In this document: piece by piece, positions 43,271 through 52,570 of the stretch | How the letters are laid out: each line of letters begins with the position of its first letter | Numbering within the stretch: the stretch's first letter is position 1 | Source: Streptoverticillium olivoreticuli subsp. olivoreticuli | Lineage (GTDB): Bacteria; Actinomycetota; Actinomycetes; Streptomycetales; Streptomycetaceae | DNA length: 64,000 bases | NCBI RefSeq assembly: GCF_003391135.1 | Contig: NZ_CP031455.1 | Location: forward strand, 806,001-870,000 | Reading direction: 5' to 3' | Translations under genes and position numbers: made by a program | The notes under the pieces: generated by a model | Databases searched by the model: none | The model's input: the letters and a program-made list of their open reading frames with translations, nothing else | What the model was told of the DNA's origin: nothing

Positions 43271-46200
43271 CCGTGTCCCGCCTCCCGTCGTCCTCGTCCT
43301 CTCCCTGGAACGTGGGCGGTTTGTCCGGTCGTTGGATCAACTCGACATCGAGCAGGTCGGCGAACGGAGTGCCGTCCTGGTACGTCAGCCGCAGATGACA
43401 CCGAGCGCGGGTGCCCTCGGTACGGACGGGCAGGACGGTGCAGGTGAGGGGGGACTGCGCGGGGCCCCGGCGGTGGCGGTGAAAAGCGCCGACGGCCATC
43501 GGGAAGGCGGCGTCTCCGTGGACTTCACGTGCCCAGAGCGCGGCGAGTTGCAGGGCACCGTCGAGGGCGGCCGGGTCGGTCTGCCAGCTGTCTCCTGGCC
43601 AGCCCAGCGCGGTCACGCCGGCGAGGGTGCCCCGGGCGCCGGCCGGGCCCATCCCCTCGATGCTCGCGAGCGCGCGCATCATCGGGCCGTGGAAGAGCAG
43701 GTGGTCGCCGTAGATCCCGCCCTGCTCCCAGGTCGGCAGGTCGATGGGCACGTCCGTAGCAGCGATCCAGGTTTCGCCCACCGGGTTGTCGTCCGCCTCG
43801 GCGCGTGCGCCGCAGTGCAGACGGTCCGTGGCCCAGCGCACCTCCACGTCCAGCGAGTCGTGCCTGTGTGCGTGGCTCGTGCCGTGGAGGGTGAACTCCT
43901 TGTCCTGATTCCCCGCTCCGTCCCAGGTGGCGGGTTGCAGCACCCGGACGTCTCGCAGCGTCAGGGCAGCGGCCCCGGGGATCCAGTTGTGAGCGGCCGC
44001 GAGGATCCATTCCAGGGTCTGGGCCAGGGGCAGGACCGTCCTGCCGTGGATGCTGTGGTGGGCCAGCTGTGGGTGGATCGCCGGGGTGATACGGGCCCGG
44101 GCGGGCTGAGCGTGCCGCAGGCCGGGTGGTGGAAGTGCGGTGGGGTGTTTCTCATGTGCGGAGCCCGGAGCAGGCGCAGCCATGAGGAGAACGCGGCTGT
44201 CCTCGCCCGAGTGGGTCATCTCCTCGACGAAGGCCTGTGCTCCGGCCGGAATGCTCAGCAGGGGCACTCCGGCCGACGCGAAGTGGTCCGCCAGTACGGG
44301 GGTGACCATGCCGCCCTGCCAGGGGCCCCATGCCAGGGCACTGACCCGGCAGCCGGGGCGGGCGGCCGCCTCGGCGGCGGCCACGTGGTCGAGCGTCTCG
44401 TTGGCCATCGCGTAGTCGCTCTGCCCCGGGTTGCCGAAACGGCCCGCCACGGACGAGAACAGGCAGATGAACCGCAGGGGGTCGGCCATTGTCGCGTCCA
44501 GGAGGGTGCGCAGCCCAGCTGTCTTGGTGCCGAAGACCTCGTCGAATTGTTGGTCGGTCTTGTCGGCGACGCGCTTGTCCGCCAGCACGCCGGCGCCGTG
44601 GACGATGCCGGTCACCGGTCCCCACTCGGTGCGGACGGAGTCCAGTGCGGCGCGGACGGCATCGGGGTCGCGGGTGTCGGCCGGGATGTAGCGCACGGGT
44701 GCGCCGGCCTCCTCGATCGCGGCGAGGGTCGCCCTGATCTCACGGACGGCGAGAATACGGCGGGCCTGCTGTGCGAGGGCGGCAGGCGCGTCGGCCGTGT
44801 TCCGCTCGGCGAGGGCCCGTACGAGGCCGGGTTCGTCCGCTTCGGACGGCAGTCCCGGTGGTTCTTCCGCCAGTTCGGTGCGGCCCAGCAGGGCGAGGTG
44901 CGGCTTGCGGGCCCGGGCGAGCGCGGTCACCGCGGCGGCGGTCACACCGCGAGCCCCGCCAGTGACGACGAGGACGTCGTCCGGGCCCGGGCCATCGGCC
45001 TCGGGGCCCGGCACCGGGAACGCTGCGGCCGGGACAGCCAGCGTGGTCACCCTGCTGCCGTCCGCGGGCAGCCCCACTTCCAACAGCGGCCCCCCATGGA
45101 GCAGTTCATCGACTACGGCATCGGCCACGGCCTGCGGTGAACGCCCGGAACGGGCGCAGTCGACGGCCTTGAGCACGGCCTTGGGCCATTCCCCGGCGAG
45201 CGTCCGGACAAGGGCCACCAGGCCGCCGAGCCAGGCCCGTTCACCGTGGCTTCCCCCCACACCGAAGTCGCCCCCGGTGTCCTGCACGGTGACGAAGACG
45301 CCGCCCTCTTCCGTGAAGCACGGGGCCACCAGGCGCGCAGCGATGAAGGCCTTGCGCTGGACGTCCAGCATGGCATCGCGGGTGAGGTCCTCGGCGAGAC
45401 CGCCCAGAAGCAGTACCGCCCGCGTCCGAGGAGTGGGAGCATCGACCGTTTCGGCCGGTACTCCCCGCGCGTTCAGACGCTCGGCCACGAGGGCGGCGAG
45501 ACCGGATCCTCCGTCGACCACCTGCAGAGGCGCTTCTCCCAACCCGGGCATTCCCAGCCCGCTCGGCGGTACGGGCACGGTGCGCAGCGTGTAACGCCCG
45601 AGAGTGGAGGAAGCCGGCCCTGCCGTCAGGGCAGGGCGGCCGGATGCCGACTCCTGTGCCTGCGGCAGGGCCGGCTCCGGGCCGTCAGCCAGGGACCTCA
45701 GTTTGTCGACGACCTGCCGGAGCGTCCGTAGGGAGACCAGTTCCGCGGGATCTCCCTGAGCCTCGGGCAACTCCCCCACGCGCTGGCGCAGCAGAGAGAG
45801 GATTTCCACGCGTTTGATGGAGTCGATGCCCAGCTCGGACTCCAGCTCCATGTCCAGATCGAGCATATCGACCGGATAACCCGTCCGTTCGGCCACCACC
45901 TCCAGCAAGGTCTCCTCGAGCCGGGCGAGGTCGAGCTCCACCGGAGACGGTGCGGGGGCGTACGCACCGGCGGGAGCGGTCACGAGTTCGGCTGCGGAGG
46001 GTGCCGGAACCATGATGTTCTCCGGCTGCCGAAGGACTGGTGCCTCGGTGCCGGACACATGGCCGACGTCACCGGTCTGTTGCGGCATCACGGCATCGGG
46101 AGAGCCGACGAGAGCCGCGAAGGACATCTCGGACATCTTCAGAAAGGCCATGTGGGCCTCGCTCACCGACCGCAGATAGACGGCATGGGCGTCGACGGTC

Positions 46201-49200
46201 TGACGCTGGGCCTCCTCGATCTCGGCCACCCGGCCGTCCTGCCCGGCGTCCGCGGGGAGGCCGTACCCGGCCGGGGCGGGCATCAAGGGTGGCGGCACGG
46301 TCGGTGCGGGCGGCATGGGTGACGCGGGTGGCATCAGCAGTGGGGGTGTGGGTGGCACGGAGGATACGGATGGTCCGGGTGGTACGGCCGGTTCAGGCGG
46401 AACCGCCGACGCGGGCGGTGCAGGTGGCACTGTCCGCGGCGGGGCTGTGATATCGCCCCCGGGAAACATCGCGGCCGAGTCGGCTCGGGCGGGTGCGTGC
46501 GGGCGTGTCAGCCAGGCTGCCCCCTCCAGCCCGGCTGCCGCCTGCGGCGGGTAGCGCCGCCCGAGGTTGCCGCCGTCGATCTGTACGGTCATGCCGCGCC
46601 GTCGCTTCTCCTCCGGGGGCCGGGGCAGGGCGTAGTGCCGCCAGTAGGGATCGAAGTCCAGAGCGATCCCATGGACGGCGAGGCGGGCCAGAGCCTCCTG
46701 GAACGCCGTCACCCCGTGAGTGCCACGGCGGTCGAGGGGGACGGCCAGGTGGGGGCGGTCGCCGAGGATCCGGTTCACGAGGCCGGTGAGGGTGGAGTCC
46801 GGTCCCGTCTCGACGAAGGTCCGTACCCCTGCCGCGTACATGGCCTCGATCTGGTCCACGAACCGCACGGGTTCGGCCAGATGACGGGCCAGACGGGTAC
46901 GGATCCGCTCGGGGTCGTCGGGGTAGGGGGCGGCATCGGTGTTGGAGAAGACCTCCAGGTGGGGCGCCGTGACACCGATGCCGGTCAGGGTCCCGGCGAA
47001 GGGGTCGCGGGCGGCCGCGACGAGGGGGCTGTGGAAGGCGGCTGACGTGGCCAGCGGCATGGTGGCGATGCCGGACGCGGCCATCCGGCCGGCCACCGCC
47101 GCGATCGCTCCGGCCGTGCCGGAGACGACCGTCTGCCGGGGGGTGTTGAGGTTGGCGATCCACACGTCCGGCACATCGGCCTTCTCCAGGGCGTCACGGG
47201 TCTCGTGCTCCCCCGCCTGGACCATCAGCATCGCGCCTGGGGTCACCGCTGCGGCGGCGCGCATCGCCTCGCCCCGGCATCGGGCCAGGTGCATGAGCGT
47301 TTCCGCGTCGTAGGCGCCTGCCGCGTGCAGGGCGGTGAGCTCGCCGAGGCTGTGGCCTGCGACGCAGTCCGGTCGGAGGCCGAAGTCGTCCAGCAGGGCC
47401 AGGAGCGCGACGCTGTGCGCGGCGATGGCCGGTTGTGCCCACTCAGTGGCGGTGAGCAGCTCCTGCTGCGCGGCGCGTTGTTGCCGGGGCACGGGCGGCG
47501 GGAAGACCACGCGGTGCAGGGGCGTCCCGTCATGGCCGGGGCCACCGTGCGCGTCCCAGACCGCCAGTGCCTCGGGGTGGTGTGCCGCCAAGTCGCCGCC
47601 CATGCCCACGTACTGGGACCCCTGGCCGGGGAACAGGAGGGCGAGACGGCCCGGCTCGGCCGACCCCTTGCCGAAGTGCAGTTGCGGCGAGGAGGGGCTC
47701 TCCCCCGCACGCAGCGCGTCCGCGGCCCGGTCGAGGCGCTCGGCGAGTGCCGGGGCATCGGCGGCGATCACCGCGAGCCGCCGGTCGGCGCCGGGCCGGA
47801 AGCCTTCCTGGCTGCGGCGGGCCAGGGCGGCGAATCCGCGCTCCGCGGACGCGCTGTCGGCGTCCGCGGCCCGCCGCAGCTCCTCGATACTCTCGCGCAG
47901 GCCGTCGGCGGTGTCGGCGCCGAGGAGGAAGAGTTCGGTCGGGGCGGTGCGCAGCCGGGGCCGGGCTTCGGCGCCGTCCCGGCCGTTCCCGGACGGCAGG
48001 TGTTCCTCGAGCGTGACGTGGAAGTTGCTGCCGCCGAATCCGAAGCTGGAGACGGCCGCACGCCGTGGCGCCCCGGCGGCCGCGCGGACCCAGGGGCGGG
48101 TGACGCTGTTGAGATAGAACGGGCTGTTCTCCATCTCCAGGCCGGAATGGGGGCGCTCGGCCTTGATGGTCGGCGGCAGTACCTTGTGGTGCAGGGCGAG
48201 GACGGCCTTGAGCAGTCCGACCGCCCCTGCCGCGCATTTGGTATGACCGATCTGGGACTTGATCGATCCCAGCGCGCACCATTGCCGGTCGGCGCGGCCG
48301 GGCGTCTCGAAAACCTCCCGCAGGGCGGTGAACTCTGCCAGGTCACCCGCCTTGGTGCCGGTTCCGTGGGCCTCGACGAGTTCCACGCTGTCGGGTGTGT
48401 AGCCCGCCTCCTCGTAGGCCCGGCGCAGGGCCATGACCTGTCCTTGCGCCCTCGGTGCGTAGATCGCGGCGCCGCGTCCGTCCGAGGAGCTGCCCAGGCC
48501 GCGGATGACCGCGTACACGCCATCCCTGTCGCGTTCGGCGTCCGCCAGCCGCTTGAGCGCGAACATCACGACTGCTTCGCCGAGCATGGTGCCGTCGGCG
48601 TCCTCCGAGAAGGGGCGGCATTCCTGTGTCGGGGACAGTGCCGGGGTCGCGGTGAAGCAGCTGAACATGCCGATGTCGTTCGACACGTCGACGCCCCCGC
48701 CGATCACCAGGTCGGCGCGGCCGAGAGAGAGTTCGTCCAGTGCCGTGGACAGGGCGGCCAGCGAGCTGGCGCATGCCGCGTCCGTGGTGTGGTTCGTGCC
48801 GTGCAGGTCGAAGTGGCTCGCGATGCGCCCGGCGACGACGTTTCCGAGCAGGCCGGGAAAGGTGTCCTCGTCCTGGTCTCGGTAGTGCGCCGCGATCCGG
48901 TCGCTCACCGCCTGGGCCTCCGCCTCCGGCAGGCCGTGCTCGCGCAGGGCCTTGAGCCAGACCGGGCGCTGGGCGCGGGCGTTGGACTCCACGAGCAGGT
49001 TCAGTGCGGCCGCGCCGAGGATCACGGCGACCCGGTCGCCGGGCGGACGGACGGCACGGCCGTCGGCGGCATCCCGCAGGACCTGGTCGGCCACCAGCAG
49101 CGCCAGCAGTTGGGCGGTGTCCGTCGAGGCGAGGGTCTGCGGTGGGATGCCATAGGCCAAGGGGTCGAAGTCCACCTTGGGGAGGAACGCTCCTCGCCGG

Positions 49201-49403
49201 GTGTAGACCTTCTCCGGTGTGCCCGGTACGGGGTGGTAGTAGTCGTCGATCAGCCATCGGGTCGGGGGGATGTCCCGCATGAGGTCGCGGCGGTCGAGAA
49301 TCAGCCGCCAGCTCTGCTCGACGTCGCGGGCGTCCGGCAGCAGGGCGCCGAGGCCGACGACCGCGACAGGCACTCTGCCGCCCGGAAGTGGCTCATCTGG
49401 CAT
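43260..49403 (-). CDS. PfaA-like iterative PKS/fatty-acid synthase: KS-AT-ACP-KR-DH
   Basis: 2047 residues; ATG 49401-49403 after GGAAGGACG. KS ~10-450 (Cys211 in 'TTDAACASSL', 'EAHGTGT', 'GHTKCAAG'); AT ~585-960 ('LLFPGQGSQY' and Ser in 'AGHSLGELTAL'); Pro-rich linker ~1010-1080; a single ACP ~1160-1235 (phosphopantetheine Ser in 'ELGIDSIKRVEIL'); KR ~1465-1740 ('VVTGGARGVTAAAV', 'FSSVAGRFGN', 'YAMANE'); C-terminal PKS-type DH ~1775-2040 ('HHSIHGRTVLPL' and Asp in 'DPAALDGALQ'). PfaA proteins of marine PUFA synthases usually carry several tandem ACPs; this one has one. Likely builds a polyunsaturated or polyene acyl chain. Confidence 0.88.
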   Translation of the reverse strand: MPDEPLPGGRVPVAVVGLGALLPDARDVEQSWRLILDRRDLMRDIPPTRWLIDDYYHPVPGTPEKVYTRRGAFLPKVDFDPLAYGIPPQTLASTDTAQLLALLVADQVLRDAADGRAVRPPGDRVAVILGAAALNLLVESNARAQRPVWLKALREHGLPEAEAQAVSDRIAAHYRDQDEDTFPGLLGNVVAGRIASHFDLHGTNHTTDAACASSLAALSTALDELSLGRADLVIGGGVDVSNDIGMFSCFTATPALSPTQECRPFSEDADGTMLGEAVVMFALKRLADAERDRDGVYAVIRGLGSSSDGRGAAIYAPRAQGQVMALRRAYEEAGYTPDSVELVEAHGTGTKAGDLAEFTALREVFETPGRADRQWCALGSIKSQIGHTKCAAGAVGLLKAVLALHHKVLPPTIKAERPHSGLEMENSPFYLNSVTRPWVRAAAGAPRRAAVSSFGFGGSNFHVTLEEHLPSGNGRDGAEARPRLRTAPTELFLLGADTADGLRESIEELRRAADADSASAERGFAALARRSQEGFRPGADRRLAVIAADAPALAERLDRAADALRAGESPSSPQLHFGKGSAEPGRLALLFPGQGSQYVGMGGDLAAHHPEALAVWDAHGGPGHDGTPLHRVVFPPPVPRQQRAAQQELLTATEWAQPAIAAHSVALLALLDDFGLRPDCVAGHSLGELTALHAAGAYDAETLMHLARCRGEAMRAAAAVTPGAMLMVQAGEHETRDALEKADVPDVWIANLNTPRQTVVSGTAGAIAAVAGRMAASGIATMPLATSAAFHSPLVAAARDPFAGTLTGIGVTAPHLEVFSNTDAAPYPDDPERIRTRLARHLAEPVRFVDQIEAMYAAGVRTFVETGPDSTLTGLVNRILGDRPHLAVPLDRRGTHGVTAFQEALARLAVHGIALDFDPYWRHYALPRPPEEKRRRGMTVQIDGGNLGRRYPPQAAAGLEGAAWLTRPHAPARADSAAMFPGGDITAPPRTVPPAPPASAVPPEPAVPPGPSVSSVPPTPPLLMPPASPMPPAPTVPPPLMPAPAGYGLPADAGQDGRVAEIEEAQRQTVDAHAVYLRSVSEAHMAFLKMSEMSFAALVGSPDAVMPQQTGDVGHVSGTEAPVLRQPENIMVPAPSAAELVTAPAGAYAPAPSPVELDLARLEETLLEVVAERTGYPVDMLDLDMELESELGIDSIKRVEILSLLRQRVGELPEAQGDPAELVSLRTLRQVVDKLRSLADGPEPALPQAQESASGRPALTAGPASSTLGRYTLRTVPVPPSGLGMPGLGEAPLQVVDGGSGLAALVAERLNARGVPAETVDAPTPRTRAVLLLGGLAEDLTRDAMLDVQRKAFIAARLVAPCFTEEGGVFVTVQDTGGDFGVGGSHGERAWLGGLVALVRTLAGEWPKAVLKAVDCARSGRSPQAVADAVVDELLHGGPLLEVGLPADGSRVTTLAVPAAAFPVPGPEADGPGPDDVLVVTGGARGVTAAAVTALARARKPHLALLGRTELAEEPPGLPSEADEPGLVRALAERNTADAPAALAQQARRILAVREIRATLAAIEEAGAPVRYIPADTRDPDAVRAALDSVRTEWGPVTGIVHGAGVLADKRVADKTDQQFDEVFGTKTAGLRTLLDATMADPLRFICLFSSVAGRFGNPGQSDYAMANETLDHVAAAEAAARPGCRVSALAWGPWQGGMVTPVLADHFASAGVPLLSIPAGAQAFVEEMTHSGEDSRVLLMAAPAPGSAHEKHPTALPPPGLRHAQPARARITPAIHPQLAHHSIHGRTVLPLAQTLEWILAAAHNWIPGAAALTLRDVRVLQPATWDGAGNQDKEFTLHGTSHAHRHDSLDVEVRWATDRLHCGARAEADDNPVGETWIAATDVPIDLPTWEQGGIYGDHLLFHGPMMRALASIEGMGPAGARGTLAGVTALGWPGDSWQTDPAALDGALQLAALWAREVHGDAAFPMAVGAFHRHRRGPAQSPLTCTVLPVRTEGTRARCHLRLTYQDGTPFADLLDVELIQRPDKPPTFQGEDEDDGRRDTDVL

Positions 49404-49474
49404 GGTACGTCCTTCCGTTGCGGAGCGGGGCGGACAGTCGGGGCACACGGCGGGCTCTGCTGCGCCGGGCAGGT

Positions 49475-51115
49475 CTAGGCGAGCCGTCGGGGCCGGGGGA
49501 CGAAGGCGGCCGCGGGGACGGGGACGCCGTAGCTGCGCAGTTGGTGGGCCCGGGTGATGACGGCCGCGCCCTCGAGGAAGTTCAGTGCGATCTGGACCAC
49601 GTCGCGTCGGCCGGGTTCGGCCAGGAAGCTGTGCGCCGCCCAGCGGTTGAAGGCGCCCATGGCCGGCCCGCACCAGATCTGGTAGTCGGCGCGGCGCTCG
49701 GTCCGTCCCGAGACCGCCCAGCGGCTCGACATGCCCAGGTACCAGCGGAAGACCAGGGCCATGCGGTGCCGGGCGTCGCGCTCGGCCCGTGTCACCTGGG
49801 ATGGGTCCCGTTCTTCCCAGAACCTCCGGGTCTCGTCCCACACGGTCCCGAAAGAGGTGCGCAGGACGTCCTGTTCGACCTTGGCCCGTTGCGAGGGAGG
49901 GACGTCGTCCCAGCTCTCGTAGTCCCTGTAGAGCTCGTAGAGCCGGGCCGAGCGCGGGGCGAAGAACGTGCCCCGGCTGAGGACCTGGAGCTTCACCCCC
50001 AGCTCGAACATGTCGGCGGCCGGTGCCATGGTCACGTCGGCGACGTCGGCCCGTGCGAGCATCCGCTTGGCGTCGTCCGACAGGCCCGCCTCTCGCGTGG
50101 CCTGGTTGACGGAGCCGGTGACCACGTACGCCGCGCCCAGTGCGAAGGCCGCGGCCACCGCGGTGGGTGTGCCCAGCCCACCCGCCGCCCCGACCCTGAT
50201 GCCGCGGTCGTAGCCGTGCGCGACGGTGAGTTCGTCCCGCAGGGCCAGCATGGCCGGCAGGAGGACCGCCAGCGGCCGGTTGTCGGTGTGCCCGCCGCTG
50301 TCCGCCTCGACGGTGACGTCCTCCGCGACCGGCACCCGGGCCGCCAGCTCGGCCTCGGACGCGGTCAGCTGTCCCCGGTCCAGGAGAGCGCGCAGCAGGT
50401 GGGCGGGGGCGGGTGACATGAAGGGCCCCGCGACCTCGGGCCGCGACACCTTGGCGAACAGGCGCGCCCCGCGCAGGATCCGGCCCTGCGGACCACGGCG
50501 CAGCCCGCTGGCGGCGACACGGACCACCGCGGGGGTGAGGCCCATGAACGCCGAGGCGGAGACGGCCGGCACGCGGTGGCGCAACGCGATGTCGGCGACC
50601 CGTTCCTCCAGCGCGGGTTCGCCCGGTGAGTGGATCAGGTTGATGCCCCAGTTGGTGTGCCCCGCGAGCCCGGCGGCCAGGTCGGCCACCGCCTGTTCCA
50701 CGCGTGCCGGATCCAGTCCGGCCGCGCCGAAGAAACCGAGCATGCCGGCCCGGGCCATGGCGGACACCATGGCCACGGTGGCGATGCCGTTGGCCATCTC
50801 CCCTGCGACGTAGGGGAATCGCACACCGTGCGCCTCGCCGAAGGAGCGGTCGCCGAGCCACTCCGGGTAGAGCGGTGGCAAGGTGCCCAGCAGAGGCAGC
50901 CCCTGCTGTCCGCCGACGGCCGGGGCCGTGGAACCACCGACGGCGACTCCGACACCCGGCGCGGCCGGGGCGCTCACAAGGTGGACGGTTTCCCTGACGC
51001 GGGCCGCCACCCCCAGGATCTCTTCCGGTGACCAGGCGGCGGGACGGTCGCCCGCGTACCACCGCGCGAGGGGGACGGCAGCGAGGGCGGCCCTGGACGG
51101 GCCGACGGTCGTCAT
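49475..51115 (-). CDS. pfaD: PfaD-like trans-acting enoyl reductase (FMN, 2-nitropropane-dioxygenase fold)
   Basis: 546 residues; ATG 51113-51115 overlaps the P450 stop by ATGA. TIM-barrel landmarks: 'GEMANGIATVAMVSAMARAG', 'GLAGHTNWGINLIHSP', 'VEADSGGHTDNRP', 'RVGAAGGLGTPTAVAAAFALG' (FMN phosphate loop), 'MAPAADMFELGVKLQVL' and the PfaD-type 'FFAPRSARLYELYRDY' tail with a Trp-rich C-terminus. PfaD reduces the enoyl groups left by the DH domains of PUFA synthases, choosing which double bonds remain. Gene order PfaD-PfaA-PfaC confirms the system. Confidence 0.9.
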   Translation of the reverse strand: MTTVGPSRAALAAVPLARWYAGDRPAAWSPEEILGVAARVRETVHLVSAPAAPGVGVAVGGSTAPAVGGQQGLPLLGTLPPLYPEWLGDRSFGEAHGVRFPYVAGEMANGIATVAMVSAMARAGMLGFFGAAGLDPARVEQAVADLAAGLAGHTNWGINLIHSPGEPALEERVADIALRHRVPAVSASAFMGLTPAVVRVAASGLRRGPQGRILRGARLFAKVSRPEVAGPFMSPAPAHLLRALLDRGQLTASEAELAARVPVAEDVTVEADSGGHTDNRPLAVLLPAMLALRDELTVAHGYDRGIRVGAAGGLGTPTAVAAAFALGAAYVVTGSVNQATREAGLSDDAKRMLARADVADVTMAPAADMFELGVKLQVLSRGTFFAPRSARLYELYRDYESWDDVPPSQRAKVEQDVLRTSFGTVWDETRRFWEERDPSQVTRAERDARHRMALVFRWYLGMSSRWAVSGRTERRADYQIWCGPAMGAFNRWAAHSFLAEPGRRDVVQIALNFLEGAAVITRAHQLRSYGVPVPAAAFVPRPRRLA

Positions 51116-52437
51116 GCCGTGTCCTGCGCGACGGGCGGAGCGGGGACTGCGACCGGCGATCCCCCTGCCGCCAGTCGCAGCGACGTGTGGTCGACGGTGC
51201 GGGGCAGCGGACGGCCGGGGCCGAGCCGGTGCGACGAGGACAGTCGCCAGTCGCAACGCAGCAGTTCGGTCAGCAGGGTGGCGCTGGTGAAAAGCACGAG
51301 GTTCCTGCCCGGGCACTCGGCGGGACCGCGGCTGAACGGTGCGATCGCCCAGTCCGCCTCGGCTCGCCCGTCGAGCCACACTTCGGGCTCGAACCGGTCG
51401 GCGTAGGACAGGCGCCGGGCGTCACGGTGGAAGTACGAGCTGCAGAAGATCACCGCCGTGCCCGCAGGGAGCGTCATGCCGCCCGGCCAGTGCGTCTCGA
51501 CCGTGGTGTCACGCAGGAGGGCCAGGGACGTGGGCCACAGCCGCTGCGACTCCAGGACGCAGGCCTGGAGATACGCACGATCGGCGCGAGCCCTGGTCGC
51601 CTCCGCCGGACGGCCGACGAGGAGGCCGAGCGCGAGGTAGGCCCCGATCGGGGCGGCATCGAAAGCGAAGAACCAGTGCTGCATCTGGGCCACGGGCTTG
51701 ACGTCGGCCGTGGCCGGGGTGTCGCACACCGCGCGGGCGAGGCCGCCCGGCTCGGGCAGGTCGAGATACCGCTGCGTGCGGGCGAACAGCTCCCTGCGCA
51801 GGGAGTGCCTTTTACGGTGCAGCATGAGCCAGTTGCCATCGCCGCGCAGCTTGTCCCGGAGCTCGGTGATGCGCTCGTCGTCGCGGGCGGCGTCACCGAA
51901 CACGATCCGGCGCACGATGCGTTGGTACGCGGCGTGGAACCGCTTCCAGGTGAGCGTGCCGCCGGCCGACAGCGGCCGGGCCTCTTCCCGGATGGCTTCC
52001 CGGAAGATCCCGTGGAACCGGTGCTCGGCCGCGGGGTAGTCGAGCGCGGTCTCGTTGAACCTGCGCCGCCGGGCACGGGCGGCACCCGGAGTGATCAGCA
52101 CGCCGTCCGGCTCGAAGTGGGAAAGGGCAGCCGATTTCTCCTTGTTGGCGGCTGTGAACGACGTGCCGGTCTCGCCCAGCACCCGGCGGACGTCCTCGAC
52201 CGAGAGGAGGACGAGGCCCTGCCTGCCGGGGACACCGACCAGCACCGGCCCCGGACCGTAGCGCTCGCGCAGCCGGTCCAGGGACCGGCAGGCCCAGGCA
52301 TTGGTGTCCAGTCCGGCCGCCAGCCGGACCGCAAGGGGACGGCGGATGATCACCCCTTGAGCGAGGTTGGGAACCAGACCGAGGGCGAACAATCGCGCGA
52401 CATCCGACCAATTGGCCAGGGTGACTTCTTGGGCCAT
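51112..52437 (-). CDS. Cytochrome P450 with atypical I-helix
   Basis: 441 residues. ExxR in 'LESQRLWPTSLALLR' and heme-binding 'PFSRGPAECPGRNLVLF' (Cys ligand). The I-helix region 'HWFFAFDAAPIGAYLAL' lacks the usual (A/G)Gx(D/E)T acid-alcohol pair that delivers protons for O2 cleavage, a feature of P450s that use peroxides or rearrange hydroperoxides. It overlaps pfaD by ATGA and so is part of the PUFA-like operon; it may act on the finished acyl chain. Confidence 0.85.
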   Translation of the reverse strand: MAQEVTLANWSDVARLFALGLVPNLAQGVIIRRPLAVRLAAGLDTNAWACRSLDRLRERYGPGPVLVGVPGRQGLVLLSVEDVRRVLGETGTSFTAANKEKSAALSHFEPDGVLITPGAARARRRRFNETALDYPAAEHRFHGIFREAIREEARPLSAGGTLTWKRFHAAYQRIVRRIVFGDAARDDERITELRDKLRGDGNWLMLHRKRHSLRRELFARTQRYLDLPEPGGLARAVCDTPATADVKPVAQMQHWFFAFDAAPIGAYLALGLLVGRPAEATRARADRAYLQACVLESQRLWPTSLALLRDTTVETHWPGGMTLPAGTAVIFCSSYFHRDARRLSYADRFEPEVWLDGRAEADWAIAPFSRGPAECPGRNLVLFTSATLLTELLRCDWRLSSSHRLGPGRPLPRTVDHTSLRLAAGGSPVAVPAPPVAQDTA

Positions 52438-52570
52438 GGCTGAACCTCCCTATTCCGGCCAGCCTTGTGAGGAGGCTGCCCCGTGTTCTCGTCTCTGATG
52501 CGCGAAGCGACTGCACGGGCTGCACGCCGGAAGCACGCAGCGGATACGGTTCCTTCTGCCCGGCGAGCCC

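Noticed and set aside
49404..51062. Extension of the PfaA-like frame to 51062
   Set aside because: It is the out-of-frame shadow of pfaD; the KS domain begins right after the ATG at 49403, which has a good ribosome binding site.
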